From positions 3,658,001 to 3,722,000 of the forward strand of contig CAJSYZ010000005.1 of NCBI GenBank assembly GCA_910574455.1: a DNA stretch of 64,000 nucleotides, read 5' to 3'. Positions 55,069-64,000 of this stretch are shown here, piece after piece. The position numbers and the translations under genes were made by a program. Numbering within the stretch: position 1 is the first letter of the stretch; each line of letters begins with the position of its first letter. The notes below the pieces were generated by a model. It worked only from the letters and a program-made list of their open reading frames with translations. It was not told where the DNA came from and ran no database searches. This stretch comes from Trichaptum fuscoviolaceum. Lineage: Eukaryota > Basidiomycota > Agaricomycetes > Hymenochaetales > Trichaptaceae.

Positions 55069-56259
55069 ATCCGATTCCTTCGAGAGGTGCGCCATAAGGA
55101 CTTTGGCAGCATCAGAAACAGAGATTGGGCGTTCGGTCGTACCGCTCGGTACGAGGGGGGTCTCGTCCGAGACGTCAGAGATCGAAGCAGTGGGAGCTGG
55201 GGCCGGTACCTGGGGTGTCGAGGCCGTACTGACGTTCGTACGGTTCGAGGTATTAGACGCGTGGCGCTTGGGGCACTTGGCGGACATATGACCTTTCTCG
55301 CCACAGTGGAAGCATAACCCCTTGCGCAGCGCCTCTTCCCTACTGATCTGGTCCACCTCCATCGCGTTCGGGTCACGGTGGCTCGAGCCGGTACGAGGCT
55401 GGTTCGAGTTCGACGTCTGACGCGTCTGGAAAGCAGTTCCAGTGCGCTGAGGGATGGGGTTGGTACGAGTTGTGGCACGGATGGCTCGCAGCTCATCATC
55501 GTAGACACAGCAGGCCTTCACATACCCATCAAAGTCCTCAGGCATCTTCTTGAGCGTCAGGTCCGTACGAAAACGGTTCGAAAGTCCGTACCGGAACCAA
55601 GCAATCCATGGTTTATCGTCAGCAACCCACTTGGTCTTGACCTTGAGAGCCCTGTAGCGAGCAGCATACTCAGCCACGGTTCCAGTCTGCCTGAGAGCCA
55701 TAATTTCGTTCTCAGCAGCAGCAACAGCATCAGCTTCACCATATCCAGCAGCCAGAGACTCCAAGAAAGTGTCCAACTTGTCGAAAATGGCGACCGGCTC
55801 GCCCTTGTGGATCGAGTCCATGTAGGGACGCACCCACTCGTCTGCAGGGCCTCGAAGGTAAGTCGCAGCGAACTGGCACTTCGTACGCTCGTCCGGGAAC
55901 TCGTGCGGGCGCATAGAGATGTAGTTCCGTACCTGACCGGACCAAGCTTCGTACGAAAGCTTGTCCTTGTCCGCGGCATCGCCCTTGGGGCCGTAAAACA
56001 AGCCTGGGGGTGGAATCTTCGGACCCTTCGTACCGCGCGGTTCGGCGACGCGCGTTTCGAGCGCTCCCTTCAAGTATGCATTCTGCTGAAGCAACTGATC
56101 GATCTGCTCCCTCCAGGGGGCCATGTACTGGTTCAGCATAGCCTGAGTCGCCTCATCCATAGTTGGGGGTTGTGGGGGTACGGGTGCCTGCACGGGTGCG
56201 ACGGGGGGCGCTCCAGGAGGGCCTCCGGGCGCAGGAACAGGCGGTGTAGCGTTCTGCAT
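55060..56259 (-). CDS. G1 gag (capsid/nucleocapsid)
   Basis: A 399-aa structural protein. A Pro-rich N-terminus (MQNATPPVPAPGGPPG...) and a short coiled coil (REQIDQLLQQNAYLKGALE) precede a gypsy capsid core (RPHEFPDERTKCQFAATYLR, LRQTGTVAEYAARYRAL). A single CCHC knuckle, CFHCGEKGHMSAKC, marks the nucleocapsid. The stop codon is embedded in GGATTTCAACTAGGG, and the pol frame runs through that stretch in the -1 register, so pol is probably made by frameshifting. The frame is intact. Confidence 0.92.
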   Translation of the reverse strand: MQNATPPVPAPGGPPGAPPVAPVQAPVPPQPPTMDEATQAMLNQYMAPWREQIDQLLQQNAYLKGALETRVAEPRGTKGPKIPPPGLFYGPKGDAADKDKLSYEAWSGQVRNYISMRPHEFPDERTKCQFAATYLRGPADEWVRPYMDSIHKGEPVAIFDKLDTFLESLAAGYGEADAVAAAENEIMALRQTGTVAEYAARYRALKVKTKWVADDKPWIAWFRYGLSNRFRTDLTLKKMPEDFDGYVKACCVYDDELRAIRATTRTNPIPQRTGTAFQTRQTSNSNQPRTGSSHRDPNAMEVDQISREEALRKGLCFHCGEKGHMSAKCPKRHASNTSNRTNVSTASTPQVPAPAPTASISDVSDETPLVPSGTTERPISVSDAAKVLMAHLSKESDFN

Positions 56260-56342
56260 CGTACGGGCGTTCGAGCGAAGCGAGCGTCGGCAGAATGGTT
56301 CGAACGGTACGAGTTTTTTCGCGCGAGGTAGTGAGAAAAAAG

Positions 56343-56353
56343 ACTTTTGGCCT
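56343..56353 (-). promoter_or_regulatory. G1 primer-binding site (self-primer type)
   Basis: AGGCCAAAAGT on the element strand, 2 nt inside the 5' LTR. It is exactly complementary to ACTTTTGGCCT within the G1 LTR (element strand). It does not start with TGG as tRNA-primed sites usually do. Confidence 0.7.
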
Positions 56354-56355
56354 AA

Positions 56356-56938
56356 TGTTACGACACAGAGTGGTTCTATGCGTTCTCAGGACCTCGGACA
56401 ACGTAAATCGGACGATCAGCGGCTATGCAAAGCGGTTCCACACTCTGGGAAGCACTTGACAAGTCAATTAAGCTATTCTACACATCAGAAGCACAAATAT
56501 AACGTCACCTGGGAAGCACTTGACAAGAGGCCAAAAGTGGAGAGTGCTTCTCAGGCGGACGGGCGCTTTTGGCAAGCGCAGGAGGAACTATACAGTTCCT
56601 CCAAGCCACCGTCCGTACGGACCCGTGGGTCCGATCCGAATTTGAAATACAAATAGAAAGATGAATAAGCATTGCTGGCGCGCCGGGTTTGAACCCAAGC
56701 GCACCAAAAGGTGTCCGTTAGTGAATAGAATGAAAAGAAACAATAATCCCGTGTGCAGACAGATGCAAAGGTGTACGCGCCGTACGGGCTTCGTACCGAG
56801 CGCGTACCGCTGACCGTACGAGACCGTACGAGTGTCTCGTACGATGTCAGGAATCGAAAGTAAATAAAAACATCAGTAAATCATAAGTAAACGGAAAATC
56901 AAAGAAAACAATAAGTAAATCCGTGGCGATTCCTGACA
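56356..56938 (-). repeat. G1 5' LTR
   Basis: 583-bp LTR, near-identical to 50614-51193; it has an extra AG after GTGG and an extra G in CGTGGGTCC. It contains AGGCCAAAAGT at 56528-56538. Its end is followed by the ACCAC target duplication. Confidence 0.93.
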
Positions 56939-56943
56939 ACCAC

Positions 56944-57457
56944 CAGGGGACCTCTGTCTTGGAGCGCTTTCTGGGTTTAGTCATTGATTCCATCGCCGCC
57001 ACCATTGCAGATTGAATGGCTTTGGCTTTGGCATCTAGTTCAGCCTTGTCTGACGCAGGAAGCGCGAACGCCTCATGCAGCAAGGGAAAGGCAGTAGCAC
57101 ACCACGCCTCTCTGTCATCATTAGACAGTCTGGGGGGCCGTGGAAGGTGGACGAATGGTCCAACTGGCACCTCCCATGTGAGTAGGGTGTGATCTGAGAG
57201 AGCGGAGTGGGAGCTGGTGAATGTATCCATCACCTGCTCTGGTGGGATATTGGGCGCAGTCCAAACCATATCGATCGGACAACGCGGCCCATCTTTACCC
57301 GGACGAGTGTCCACATCTGGGTGATGGGCAGGCTCATGTCCATGCTCTCGGAAGAAGTCATCCAAGGGTTGCCCCCTGTTTGACTCGGCATTGGAACATG
57401 GCAACTCTGACCAGGAACGATGCCGGCGATTGAAGTCGCCAGCAATCGTTAGGGAAG
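56944..57457 (-). pseudogene. LINE copy J ORF2, endonuclease fragment between G1 and G2
   Basis: Minus-strand ORF2 piece from SLTIAGDFNRRHRSW through SDHTLLTWEV to RSKTEVPWW. It is flanked on the left by the ACCAC duplication of G1 and cut on the right by the G2 LTR. Confidence 0.88.
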
Positions 57458-58287
57458 TGTTACGACCGTCGGGAATTGTAGCGGGAAACAGTTTCGGGAA
57501 ACTGGAATTCACGACAAGAACCCGCGTTCGGGAATCTGGATTCGCGACTGGGAACGAGCGTGGGAATTCTGGCGGGAAACGCGCGGGATTCTATCCAGGC
57601 GCGTCGCGGGATTCTCAAGGCCAGCTAGGACTCTTCACTGCTTTGAACGTCAAGTAAGCGGATCCCTAAGGAAGCACTCCACAAGTAAGTATTGCGCAAC
57701 TAACTACACAGGAGAAAAGAGAGAGATCGCACCTAAGGAAGCACTCCACAAGAGGTCAAAAGTGGGGTGCTCCTTACGATGCCTACAGCTATTTATCTAC
57801 TTCGTAAAGACTGTATAGTTAATCTACGCTAAGTGTCCTTGCGCAATGCGCACCTATCTACTACAAACGATACATGCTACGACCGCACTGCTAGGCATGT
57901 CTATCCCGTCTCTCCAGATGGCTACGGCCTGTCCGTGGACGTCAGCGTCCGGTCCGGGGCCGCGACTAGCCAGACTAGGTATGCCAGACTGTTGCAGGTC
58001 GTCACCTTGAGGTACTGACGGATTAATGAGCGTATGTTGATAAGTGAATGTACGTGTGCCGTGGCGGGTCGTCGTAAATGAATGTGTGTATGCGTGCATG
58101 GTGGTCGGGACGGTGGTGCGGGATAGGTCACGTGAGCGGGGGATCTTGCGGGGGATCGTGCGAGTCGGGAAAGGGGTTTCGCGCGGGGAATCCAATGGCG
58201 GGATTCTCCCCGCGGGATTGTCTGCTCATGTCGGGATCCTTGGCGGGAAAGTGCTGGAAATGAGAAAAGGGGCCTGGGATCTCGACA
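57458..58287 (-). repeat. G2 3' LTR
   Basis: 830-bp LTR, TGTTACGACC...CTCGACA as read on the plus strand. It holds CGGGATTC-type repeats, the duplicated GGAAGCACTCCACAAG (57670 and 57737) and AGGTCAAAAGT at 57753-57763. A TAGATAAATA box lies at 57790-57799 on the minus strand. The pol reading frame ends inside it. Confidence 0.92.
57753..57799 (-). promoter_or_regulatory. G2 LTR TATA box and predicted transcript start
   Basis: On the element strand TAGATAAATA (57799-57790) is followed after about 26 nt by ACTTTTGACCT (57763-57753). A start there would put the 11-nt self-primer at the RNA 5' end, as in Tf1-type elements. Confidence 0.55.
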
Positions 58288-61200
58288 TTACCCCCCTCCA
58301 AAGGCGCAACTCCGGGGCGCCAAGCTTGTATCTTGCTCAGGTCACAGAGCTCGATAGCGTTGACTTCTCGAGGGGCGTCCGGGTGTTTTCGATAGAAACT
58401 GCGAATTTTAGCCTTTGCATTACCCATATCCTTTGCGGGAATCCATGTATCTTCCGCGCTCGAATATCCCTTCCATCGTACCAAATATTCAAACCTCCGT
58501 CTAAACCGTCTAGCGTCCAGTACCTCTTCCACCTCGTATTCCAGATCTCCTTCTACTTCGACTGGGGGCGGCGGGGGTTGCGTTCGACCGGGAATGTCGT
58601 CTTCGTGGTATGGCGAGAGCAGCGATACATGAAATACGGGATGAATCTTCAGCGACGCGGGGAGTTCGAGTTCGTAGGTGAGGTCACTTAGCTTTGCCTT
58701 CACTTTATACGGCCCTAGTCGTTTCGGTAATAATTTGCGCGCTCCCGGTCGCCGAACGTTCGTCGCCTCGAGCCATACTTTATCCCCGACTGCGTACTGC
58801 GGGGCCTCGTTCCTGGCCTGATCGTAGTGCTGCTTCATGCGCTCTGCCGCAACCTCCAAAGCCGCTCTTGCCTCTTCCTGTGCCTGCTGAAGCTCCTGTA
58901 GTCGTGCGTCCGCGGCGGGGACCGTGGACAGGCCGTCGCTCGGGGCAATCGTGAATTCGGGATTGTAGCCGTAGACGAGCGCGAACGGGGATTGTCGTGT
59001 TGCCGCGTGCGCTTTCGTGTTGTGCGCGAACTCTGCCATCGGGAGTAATCCGGCCCAGTTTTCTTGTCGTGTATCTATGAAAGCCCGTAAATATTGTTCC
59101 AGCTCTTGGTTTACCCTTTCGGTTTGCCCATCCGTCTGCGGGTGATACGCAGTCGACGTGGTACCCTTGATACCGAGTCGGGAAAAAAGGGCTTTCATGA
59201 ACTGCGCGACAAACTGTGGTCCGCGGTCGGATATGATCTGGCGGGGGGTTCCGTGCAGCTTCCAGACGTGTTGCAGGAAGAGTTCTGCGGTTTCCGGTGC
59301 ATCGACATCAGACGTGGTCGGGATAAAATGCGCTTGCTTGGTGAGACGGTCGACCACCACGAAAATTGCGTCGTAATCCTCAGATCGGGGGAGCTGGGTG
59401 ATGAAATCGCACGAAATCGCCTGCCAGGGGCCCTGCGGGATTTCGTTCGGTTGCAGGAGTCCTACCGGGCGTTGGGATCGGTTCTTCGTGCGTGCACAGG
59501 TATCGCATCCCGAAACGTATCGTTCTACGAAGTTAGACATCCCGGGCCACCAGTAGTTGCGGCTTACCATCTCAAACGTTTTCCAACGTCCAGGATGTCC
59601 GGCGGGGAGACTGTCGTGGTAAGTCTTCACCACATCCCGGCGAATGGTCTCGTCTTTCGGGACGTAAACCTTACCCTGGTACAGGATAAGGCCTTCCTCG
59701 GTGCTCCAGTCCTCAAGTTCCTTGGTCAGGACTCGAGGCGCCTTGGACTTGACCAGCTCGATCGCGTCCACCAGTTCGTCTTCATATTGATCTGACTTAC
59801 GAATGCGTCGTAGGAGGGCCTGATCCCCGTGTACCTGCGTCATTCCCCGCCGAATTGCCTTTAGTTGAAACATTTCGGGGGTCAAGAGGGTCCGTCCCGT
59901 GTTGTCTTCGCCTTCGGGTTGAAGATCGACGCGTCGTGACATGGCGTCGGGTTTGCCCCCGAGTCGCCCTGGGCGATGGCGAATCGTAAAATCGAAGCGG
60001 GTGAGGAACAGACTCCACCGGGCTTGGCGTCGCGTCAGCGTTCGGGATTCAGAGAAATATAGCAGATTCTTGTGGTCAGACACGATATCGAGTTTATGAC
60101 TCGCACCTTCGAGATAATGTCGCCACTCGTCAAGAGCTCGAATAATCGCGAGTAGCTCCTTGTCATAAATCTCGTAGTTGCATTCCGCATCGTTGAGGGA
60201 TTTCGAGAAAAAGGCGACCGGATGTATCAGCCCGTCGTCGCCTTCCTGGGACAAGACCGCGCCGGTCGCGAAATCAGAGGCGTCGCATTCCACGATGAAT
60301 TGTCGCGACATGTCTGGCATCATCAGGACGGGGGCGGTCGTGAACATGCGCTTGAGATGGTCGAAGGCGAACTGCTGGTTTTCTGTCCAGGCCCAGCGAA
60401 CGTCCTTCTTCAGCAGCGTCGTGTGAGCGGTTTGACGATGTGCGAGAAATCCCGAATGAAGCGTCGATAGAAATTCGCGAACCCGAGGAAGGCTTGAATG
60501 TCTTTCACCTTTTTCGGGGTAGGCCAGTCGAGGACCGCCTGTACCTTGGCGGGATCCATAGCCACCTTTCCCTGCGAAATAATCATCCCGAGATACTCGA
60601 CGGAAGTCTGTTTGAATTTGCACTTTTCGGGTTTACAGAACAAGTCGTTTTCGCGCAGCCGCTTAAGGACTTCCCGTACGTGTTCCTCGTGCTGCGATTC
60701 ATCTTCGGAAAAGATTAGCAAGTCGTCAAGATAGATGATCACGTATACTCCAATGAGATCTTTGAAGATATCGTTCATCATATGCTGGAAGGTCGCCGGG
60801 GCATTCGTGAGCCCGAATGTCATCACCGTTGGTTCGAAATGTCCTGCCTGAGTCCGAAATGCGGCCTTCCACTCGTCGCCTTGCTTCAGTCGCACGTTGT
60901 GGTAGCCCCATCGCAAATCTAACGTCGTGAAAACCTTCGCCTTTTGCAGTGCGTCTACGAGTTCCATCGTGAGGGGAAGCGGGTATCGATTCTTGACCGT
61001 GATATCGTTCAGTCGTCGGTAATCGACTACCATGCGCAAGGTTCCGTCCTTTTTCTTGATAAAGAAGACGGGAGCCGCTGCAGGGGATTTCGAAGGTCGT
61101 ATGTACCCTTTGCGCAGGTTTTCGTCAACGAATTCGCGAAGGGCGTCGCGTTCGGCCGGGGCCAACGGATAGATTTTGCTGTACGGGGGAACCTTCCCGG

Positions 61201-62077
61201 GTTCTAAATCTATGGCGTGATCATACGGCTTGCGTAGTGGAAGCCTTTCGGATTCAACTTTCGAGAAAACGTCGGCAAACTCACGAAATTCGGGGGGAAC
61301 TAGTTCCTCGAAGGTTTTCTCGCCTTCCTTCACTGCTGACTTCTCCGCGATGGCCTGGGAGTGGGTGTACGAGGCGGCAATTTTGTACGCGAAGTGGTCG
61401 TCCGTCGTGACGAAGTAGGATTCAGCGTCGTGGTACTGGTCCCAATATTTTTTCTGAGTACCGAAATCCTGGTGGGACAGCTTCCCATTCGGCCTGGGTC
61501 CTGTCGGGCCCCCAGGGGGTCTCGACTTCTTCTGCTATGGCGAGGCGGGGAAGCGGGACCAGGCGTTGCTGGTTGTCACACTGAGGTGGGCAGCGGTTGA
61601 GATCGACCACATCGTTGGTCCAGTCAATGGTTGGGTTATGGTGCCGCAACCAGTCGATCCCCATGATAATATCGTCGTCGCCAATATCCGCGACGGCCAT
61701 GGTCAACTGTTCTAAGTGTCCCTTCATCTCGACGTTGAGGACTACTTCCTTGGTGATGCGTCCAATCGCGTTCGGGGAATTGTCTGCGTTGCGCAAAAGT
61801 ATCGGGATTACCAATTCCCGAGTCTGGAGTCCGTGTCGCGAAACGTAGCGGGAATTTATGAAAGTTCCCGACGCACCGCTGTCTAACATTACTGTGGCTA
61901 AGGCATCCGTTTTTCCGTCGCTAACCTGTACCGGGAACTTCAAATGTCGTCGAAGACGACGGTCTATTGTAGAGATGGTTAAATACAAGGGACCATTATT
62001 AAGAGAGTTCTTCGGCCACAAGGGCGGTTGGGTCGTATAGGGCGCGACTGAGCAATACGACCCTACTGAAAATCCGC
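58128..62077 (-). pseudogene. G2 pol: protease, RT, RNase H, integrase, chromodomain (two frameshifts)
   Basis: Three consecutive minus-strand frames. The protease piece (to about 61450) has MLDSGASGTFI and ends at a run of six A after RYSE, where one extra A throws the frame. The RT piece (about 61440-60420) has VFTTLDLRWGYHNV, FGLTNAPATFQ and YLDD and breaks after IVKPLT, where one base is missing. The last piece has RNase H (ECDASDFATGAVLSQ) and integrase (H-H-C-C; SCDFITQLP, IISDRGPQF, HPQTDGQTERVNQE). A chromodomain follows (YLVRWKGYSSAEDTWIPAKD). Its stop codon lies inside the 3' LTR. Motifs are all present; only the frames are broken. Confidence 0.9.
58288..58299 (-). promoter_or_regulatory. 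G2 polypurine tract
   Basis: GGAGGGGGGTAA on the element strand next to the 3' LTR, identical to the G1 tract. Confidence 0.8.
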
Positions 62078-63271
62078 TGGGGGCGGGGCTTCGGGATTGT
62101 GAACGTTCTTGGCGGCGGGCGTCATGGCGGCGAATGCGTTCTGTAGCACGGACTGCTGCACATTCTGGACGTACTGTTCCGCCATACGTTTGAGCGTTTC
62201 TTCGAACGACTGGAGCGCGGGGGGCGCGGGGCTCGACGGGGACGTGGATTTCGTAGCCTTTAGGTTTCGGGTTGGCGGTCGCGTTGGGCAATCGCTCACT
62301 AAATGGTCTTTCTCTCCGCAGTAGTAGCATAGTCCCTTACTCCTGCGCTCCCGGCGCACCCTGTCAATCTCCATTGCGTTGGGATCCTTCGTCGAGCTTG
62401 CGCCCGCAGTCGGGATCGTACGCGGAGCTGAACTAGTGGTGCCGGGATTGCTTCGGGGCGTAGCCGCTGGCTTTGATACTGGTCCATAGGCGTGTGCGAG
62501 CCTTAGCTTCTCGTCCGTCTCGGAAACCCAGTTGACGTAGGCATCGAATTTCATATCCTTCGCCTCTGTGCTGGCGATGTGCTGGCGAACCTGGTCTTTG
62601 AGTCCCTTCCGGAACATGTCGAGGTAGATGACATCCGTCGTTGCGTCCTTGGGCCACCCGGTGAGGGCTTGGAGGGCACGGAATTGCGACGCAAACTCGG
62701 CGACCGTTCCTGTCTGGCGTAGGCGCATCAGCTTGTCGGCTGCGGCTTTGTCTGCATCGATTTCTCCGTAAGAGGCGCGAAGGGCGGCGAACAGGGCCTC
62801 CAGGCTGGCGGCTTCTGGCGGTGTCGGGATGTCCTGGAGTCGATCTAGAATGGGTCGTGCCCAGTCTTGCGCCGGTCCCCGCAGTAGCATCAGGGCGAAT
62901 GCGACCTTGCGGGTTTCGTTCAGCCCAGGATGTTGTCCGAACAGGTAGAGCTTAATCTGGTGAATCCAGTTTTCCAGCTTGGCTCGTTCGCCTTCGAAGG
63001 TGTCGGGAAGCTTCATCTTGAGCCCTGCTCCACCCCCAGACGGGGAGGCGGGCTGGCTCGCGATTTGGGCTTCTAACGCCTGGTTGGCGTGCTTGAGCTG
63101 GGCGACAGTGTTCTGAACCTGATTGTGTTCGTTGACTAACTTGGAGTAGCGTTTTTCGAGGGTGTCGAGGCGATCAAGGATGGGCTGGAGTTTGTCTTCC
63201 TCCATCGAGGAGCTCGGGGACGGGAAAGCGAAGGTATCTGCGAGTCCTCCCCATTCCTGGTGGGACGACAT
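62063..63271 (-). CDS. G2 gag (capsid/nucleocapsid)
   Basis: A 402-aa protein starting MSSHQEWGGLADTFAFPSPS. It has a coiled-coil stretch (ILDRLDTLEKRYSKLVNEHN), a gypsy capsid core (LENWIHQIKLYLFGQ, LRQTGTVAEFASQFRAL) and one knuckle, CYYCGEKDHLVSDC. The chosen ATG gives almost the same length as G1 gag (399 aa); upstream codons in this frame run into the LTR and are unlikely to be translated. The gag stop sits in GGATTTTCAGTAGGG, with pol in the -1 frame. The frame is intact. Confidence 0.9.
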   Translation of the reverse strand: MSSHQEWGGLADTFAFPSPSSSMEEDKLQPILDRLDTLEKRYSKLVNEHNQVQNTVAQLKHANQALEAQIASQPASPSGGGAGLKMKLPDTFEGERAKLENWIHQIKLYLFGQHPGLNETRKVAFALMLLRGPAQDWARPILDRLQDIPTPPEAASLEALFAALRASYGEIDADKAAADKLMRLRQTGTVAEFASQFRALQALTGWPKDATTDVIYLDMFRKGLKDQVRQHIASTEAKDMKFDAYVNWVSETDEKLRLAHAYGPVSKPAATPRSNPGTTSSAPRTIPTAGASSTKDPNAMEIDRVRRERRSKGLCYYCGEKDHLVSDCPTRPPTRNLKATKSTSPSSPAPPALQSFEETLKRMAEQYVQNVQQSVLQNAFAAMTPAAKNVHNPEAPPPADFQ

Positions 63272-63347
63272 CGCGGGTCGGCGGTACGGGTGCGGGGGTA
63301 GAAGTAAAGAGCGTGAGGGTGTCGAGTCCGAGCGGCGGTGAGCCAGG

Positions 63348-63358
63348 ACTTTTGACCT
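63348..63358 (-). promoter_or_regulatory. G2 primer-binding site (self-primer type)
   Basis: AGGTCAAAAGT on the element strand, 2 nt inside the 5' LTR. It is exactly complementary to ACTTTTGACCT within the G2 LTR (element strand). Confidence 0.7.
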
Positions 63359-63360
63359 AA

Positions 63361-64000
63361 TGTTACGACCGTCGGGAATTGTAGCGGGAAACAGTTTCGG
63401 GAAACTGGAATTCACGACAAGAACCCGCGTTCGGGAATCTGGATTCGCGACTGGGAACGAGCGTGGGAATTCTGGCGGGAAACGCGCGGGATTCTATCCA
63501 GGCGCGTCGCGGGATTCTCAAGGCCAGCTAGGACTCTTCACTGCTTTGAACGTCAAGTAAGCGGATCCCTAAGGAAGCACTCCACAAGTAAGTATTGCGC
63601 AACTAACTACACAGGAGAAAAGAGAGAGATCGCACCTAAGGAAGCACTCCACAAGAGGTCAAAAGTGGGGTGCTCCTTACGATGCCTACAGCTATTTATC
63701 TACTTCGTAAAGACTGTATAGTTAATCTACGCTAAGTGTCCTTGCGCAATGCGCACCTATCTACTACAAACGATACATGCTACGACCGCACTGCTAGGCA
63801 TGTCTATCCCGTCTCTCCAGATGGCTACGGCCTGTCCGTGGACGTCAGCGTCCGGTCCGGGGCCGCGACTAGCCAGACTAGGTATGCCAGACTGTTGCAG
63901 GTCGTCACCTTGAGGTACTGACGGATTAATGAGCGTATGTTGATAAGTGAATGTACGTGTGCCGTGGCGGGTCGTCGTAAATGAATGTGTGTATGCGTGC
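63361..64000 (-). repeat. G2 5' LTR (partial, runs off window)
   Basis: First 640 bp of the LTR as read on the plus strand. It looks identical to the start of 57458-58287, including AGGTCAAAAGT at 63656-63666 and the TATA-like box at 63693-63702. Confidence 0.92.

Larger units (their letters stand above)
50614..56938 (-). mobile_element. Gypsy element G1, full-length chromovirus (Tf1/sushi-like)
   Basis: A 6,325-bp LTR retrotransposon on the minus strand with two LTRs, PPT, PBS, gag and pol, flanked by ACCAC on both sides (50609-50613 and 56939-56943). The LTRs differ only by a 2-bp and a 1-bp indel by my reading. The pol order protease-RT-RNase H-integrase-chromodomain marks a Ty3/gypsy chromovirus. 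The two pol frameshifts described below mean it is probably not autonomous as read. Confidence 0.93.
47835..57457 (-). mobile_element. LINE copy J, internally deleted and split by G1 and G2
   Basis: Minus-strand copy with a 25-nt poly(T) at 47835-47859, the conserved 3' UTR, and the RNase H end of ORF2. It lacks about 620 bp at about 49857. ORF2 sequence continues to 50613, then G1 is inserted (ACCAC duplicated), ORF2 resumes at 56944-57457 (endonuclease), and G2 is inserted at 57458. Its 5' end is outside the window. Confidence 0.88.
57458..64000 (-). mobile_element. Gypsy element G2, chromovirus (Tf1/sushi-like), 5' LTR cut by window end
   Basis: Minus-strand LTR retrotransposon inserted in the endonuclease part of LINE copy J. 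The 3' LTR is complete (57458-58287) and the 5' LTR begins at 63361 and runs off the window. The visible overlap of the two LTRs looks identical. The 5 bp before the element is GGAAG; the matching duplication would lie beyond 64000. The same gene order as G1, but clearly a different family. Confidence 0.92.

Noticed and set aside
57471..57512. Upstream MNSSFPKLF extension of the LINE endonuclease frame and the same extension of G2 gag (63372-63415)
   Set aside because: Both come from translating the G2 LTR in frame with the neighbouring gene; they are fusion artefacts of the insertion.

Overview
The window looks like nuclear DNA of a white-rot basidiomycete (Agaricomycetes, probably Polyporales-like). 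The evidence is genes with many 50-110 bp introns, a secreted class II (manganese-type) peroxidase, a fungal alpha-1,3-glucan synthase relic, and basidiomycete-style chromodomain Ty3/gypsy, Ty1/copia and Tad-like LINE elements. There is no sign of prokaryotic or organellar DNA.

Region 1 (1-14,359) is ordinary genic DNA: the 3' part of a CLIP-170-like coiled-coil/zinc-knuckle protein (+), a single-pass membrane protein (-), a small basic protein of unknown function (+), ribosomal protein uS13/RPS18 (-), a decayed alpha-1,3-glucan synthase (+), a manganese-peroxidase-like class II peroxidase (-) and a THO1/SARNP-like SAP-domain protein (-). Intron boundaries were placed by hand from GT/AG signals and reading phase.

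Region 2 (about 15,324-64,000) is an almost pure nest of retroelements. A Ty1/copia remnant (RNase H end plus 3' LTR) was hit by a solo LTR (5-bp target duplication CCATG) and by a long LTR-like sequence beginning TGTTACGAC. From 19.2 to 57.5 kb at least seven copies or fragments of one Tad-like LINE family lie in and against each other in both orientations. Copy C (31,125-37,522, +) is complete, has both ORFs open, a poly(A) tail and a 12-bp target duplication. Copy A (-) carries a nonsense codon, a solo LTR and a 3.7-kb TIR element that contains a broken HSP70 C-terminal fragment. A diverged subfamily copy (D) and copy E form a mosaic. Copy J (-) lacks the RT core and is split by gypsy element G1 (50,614-56,938) and by gypsy element G2 (57,458 to beyond the window end).

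G1 and G2 are Tf1/sushi-like chromoviruses: gag with a CCHC knuckle, then protease-RT-RNase H-integrase-chromodomain in the -1 frame. Their primer-binding sites do not resemble a tRNA tail. Each is instead exactly complementary to an 11-nt stretch inside its own LTR, and the one base that differs between the two elements changes on both sides. This points to self-primed reverse transcription. The LTRs are identical or nearly so within each element, so the insertions are recent even though both pol genes carry frameshifts.
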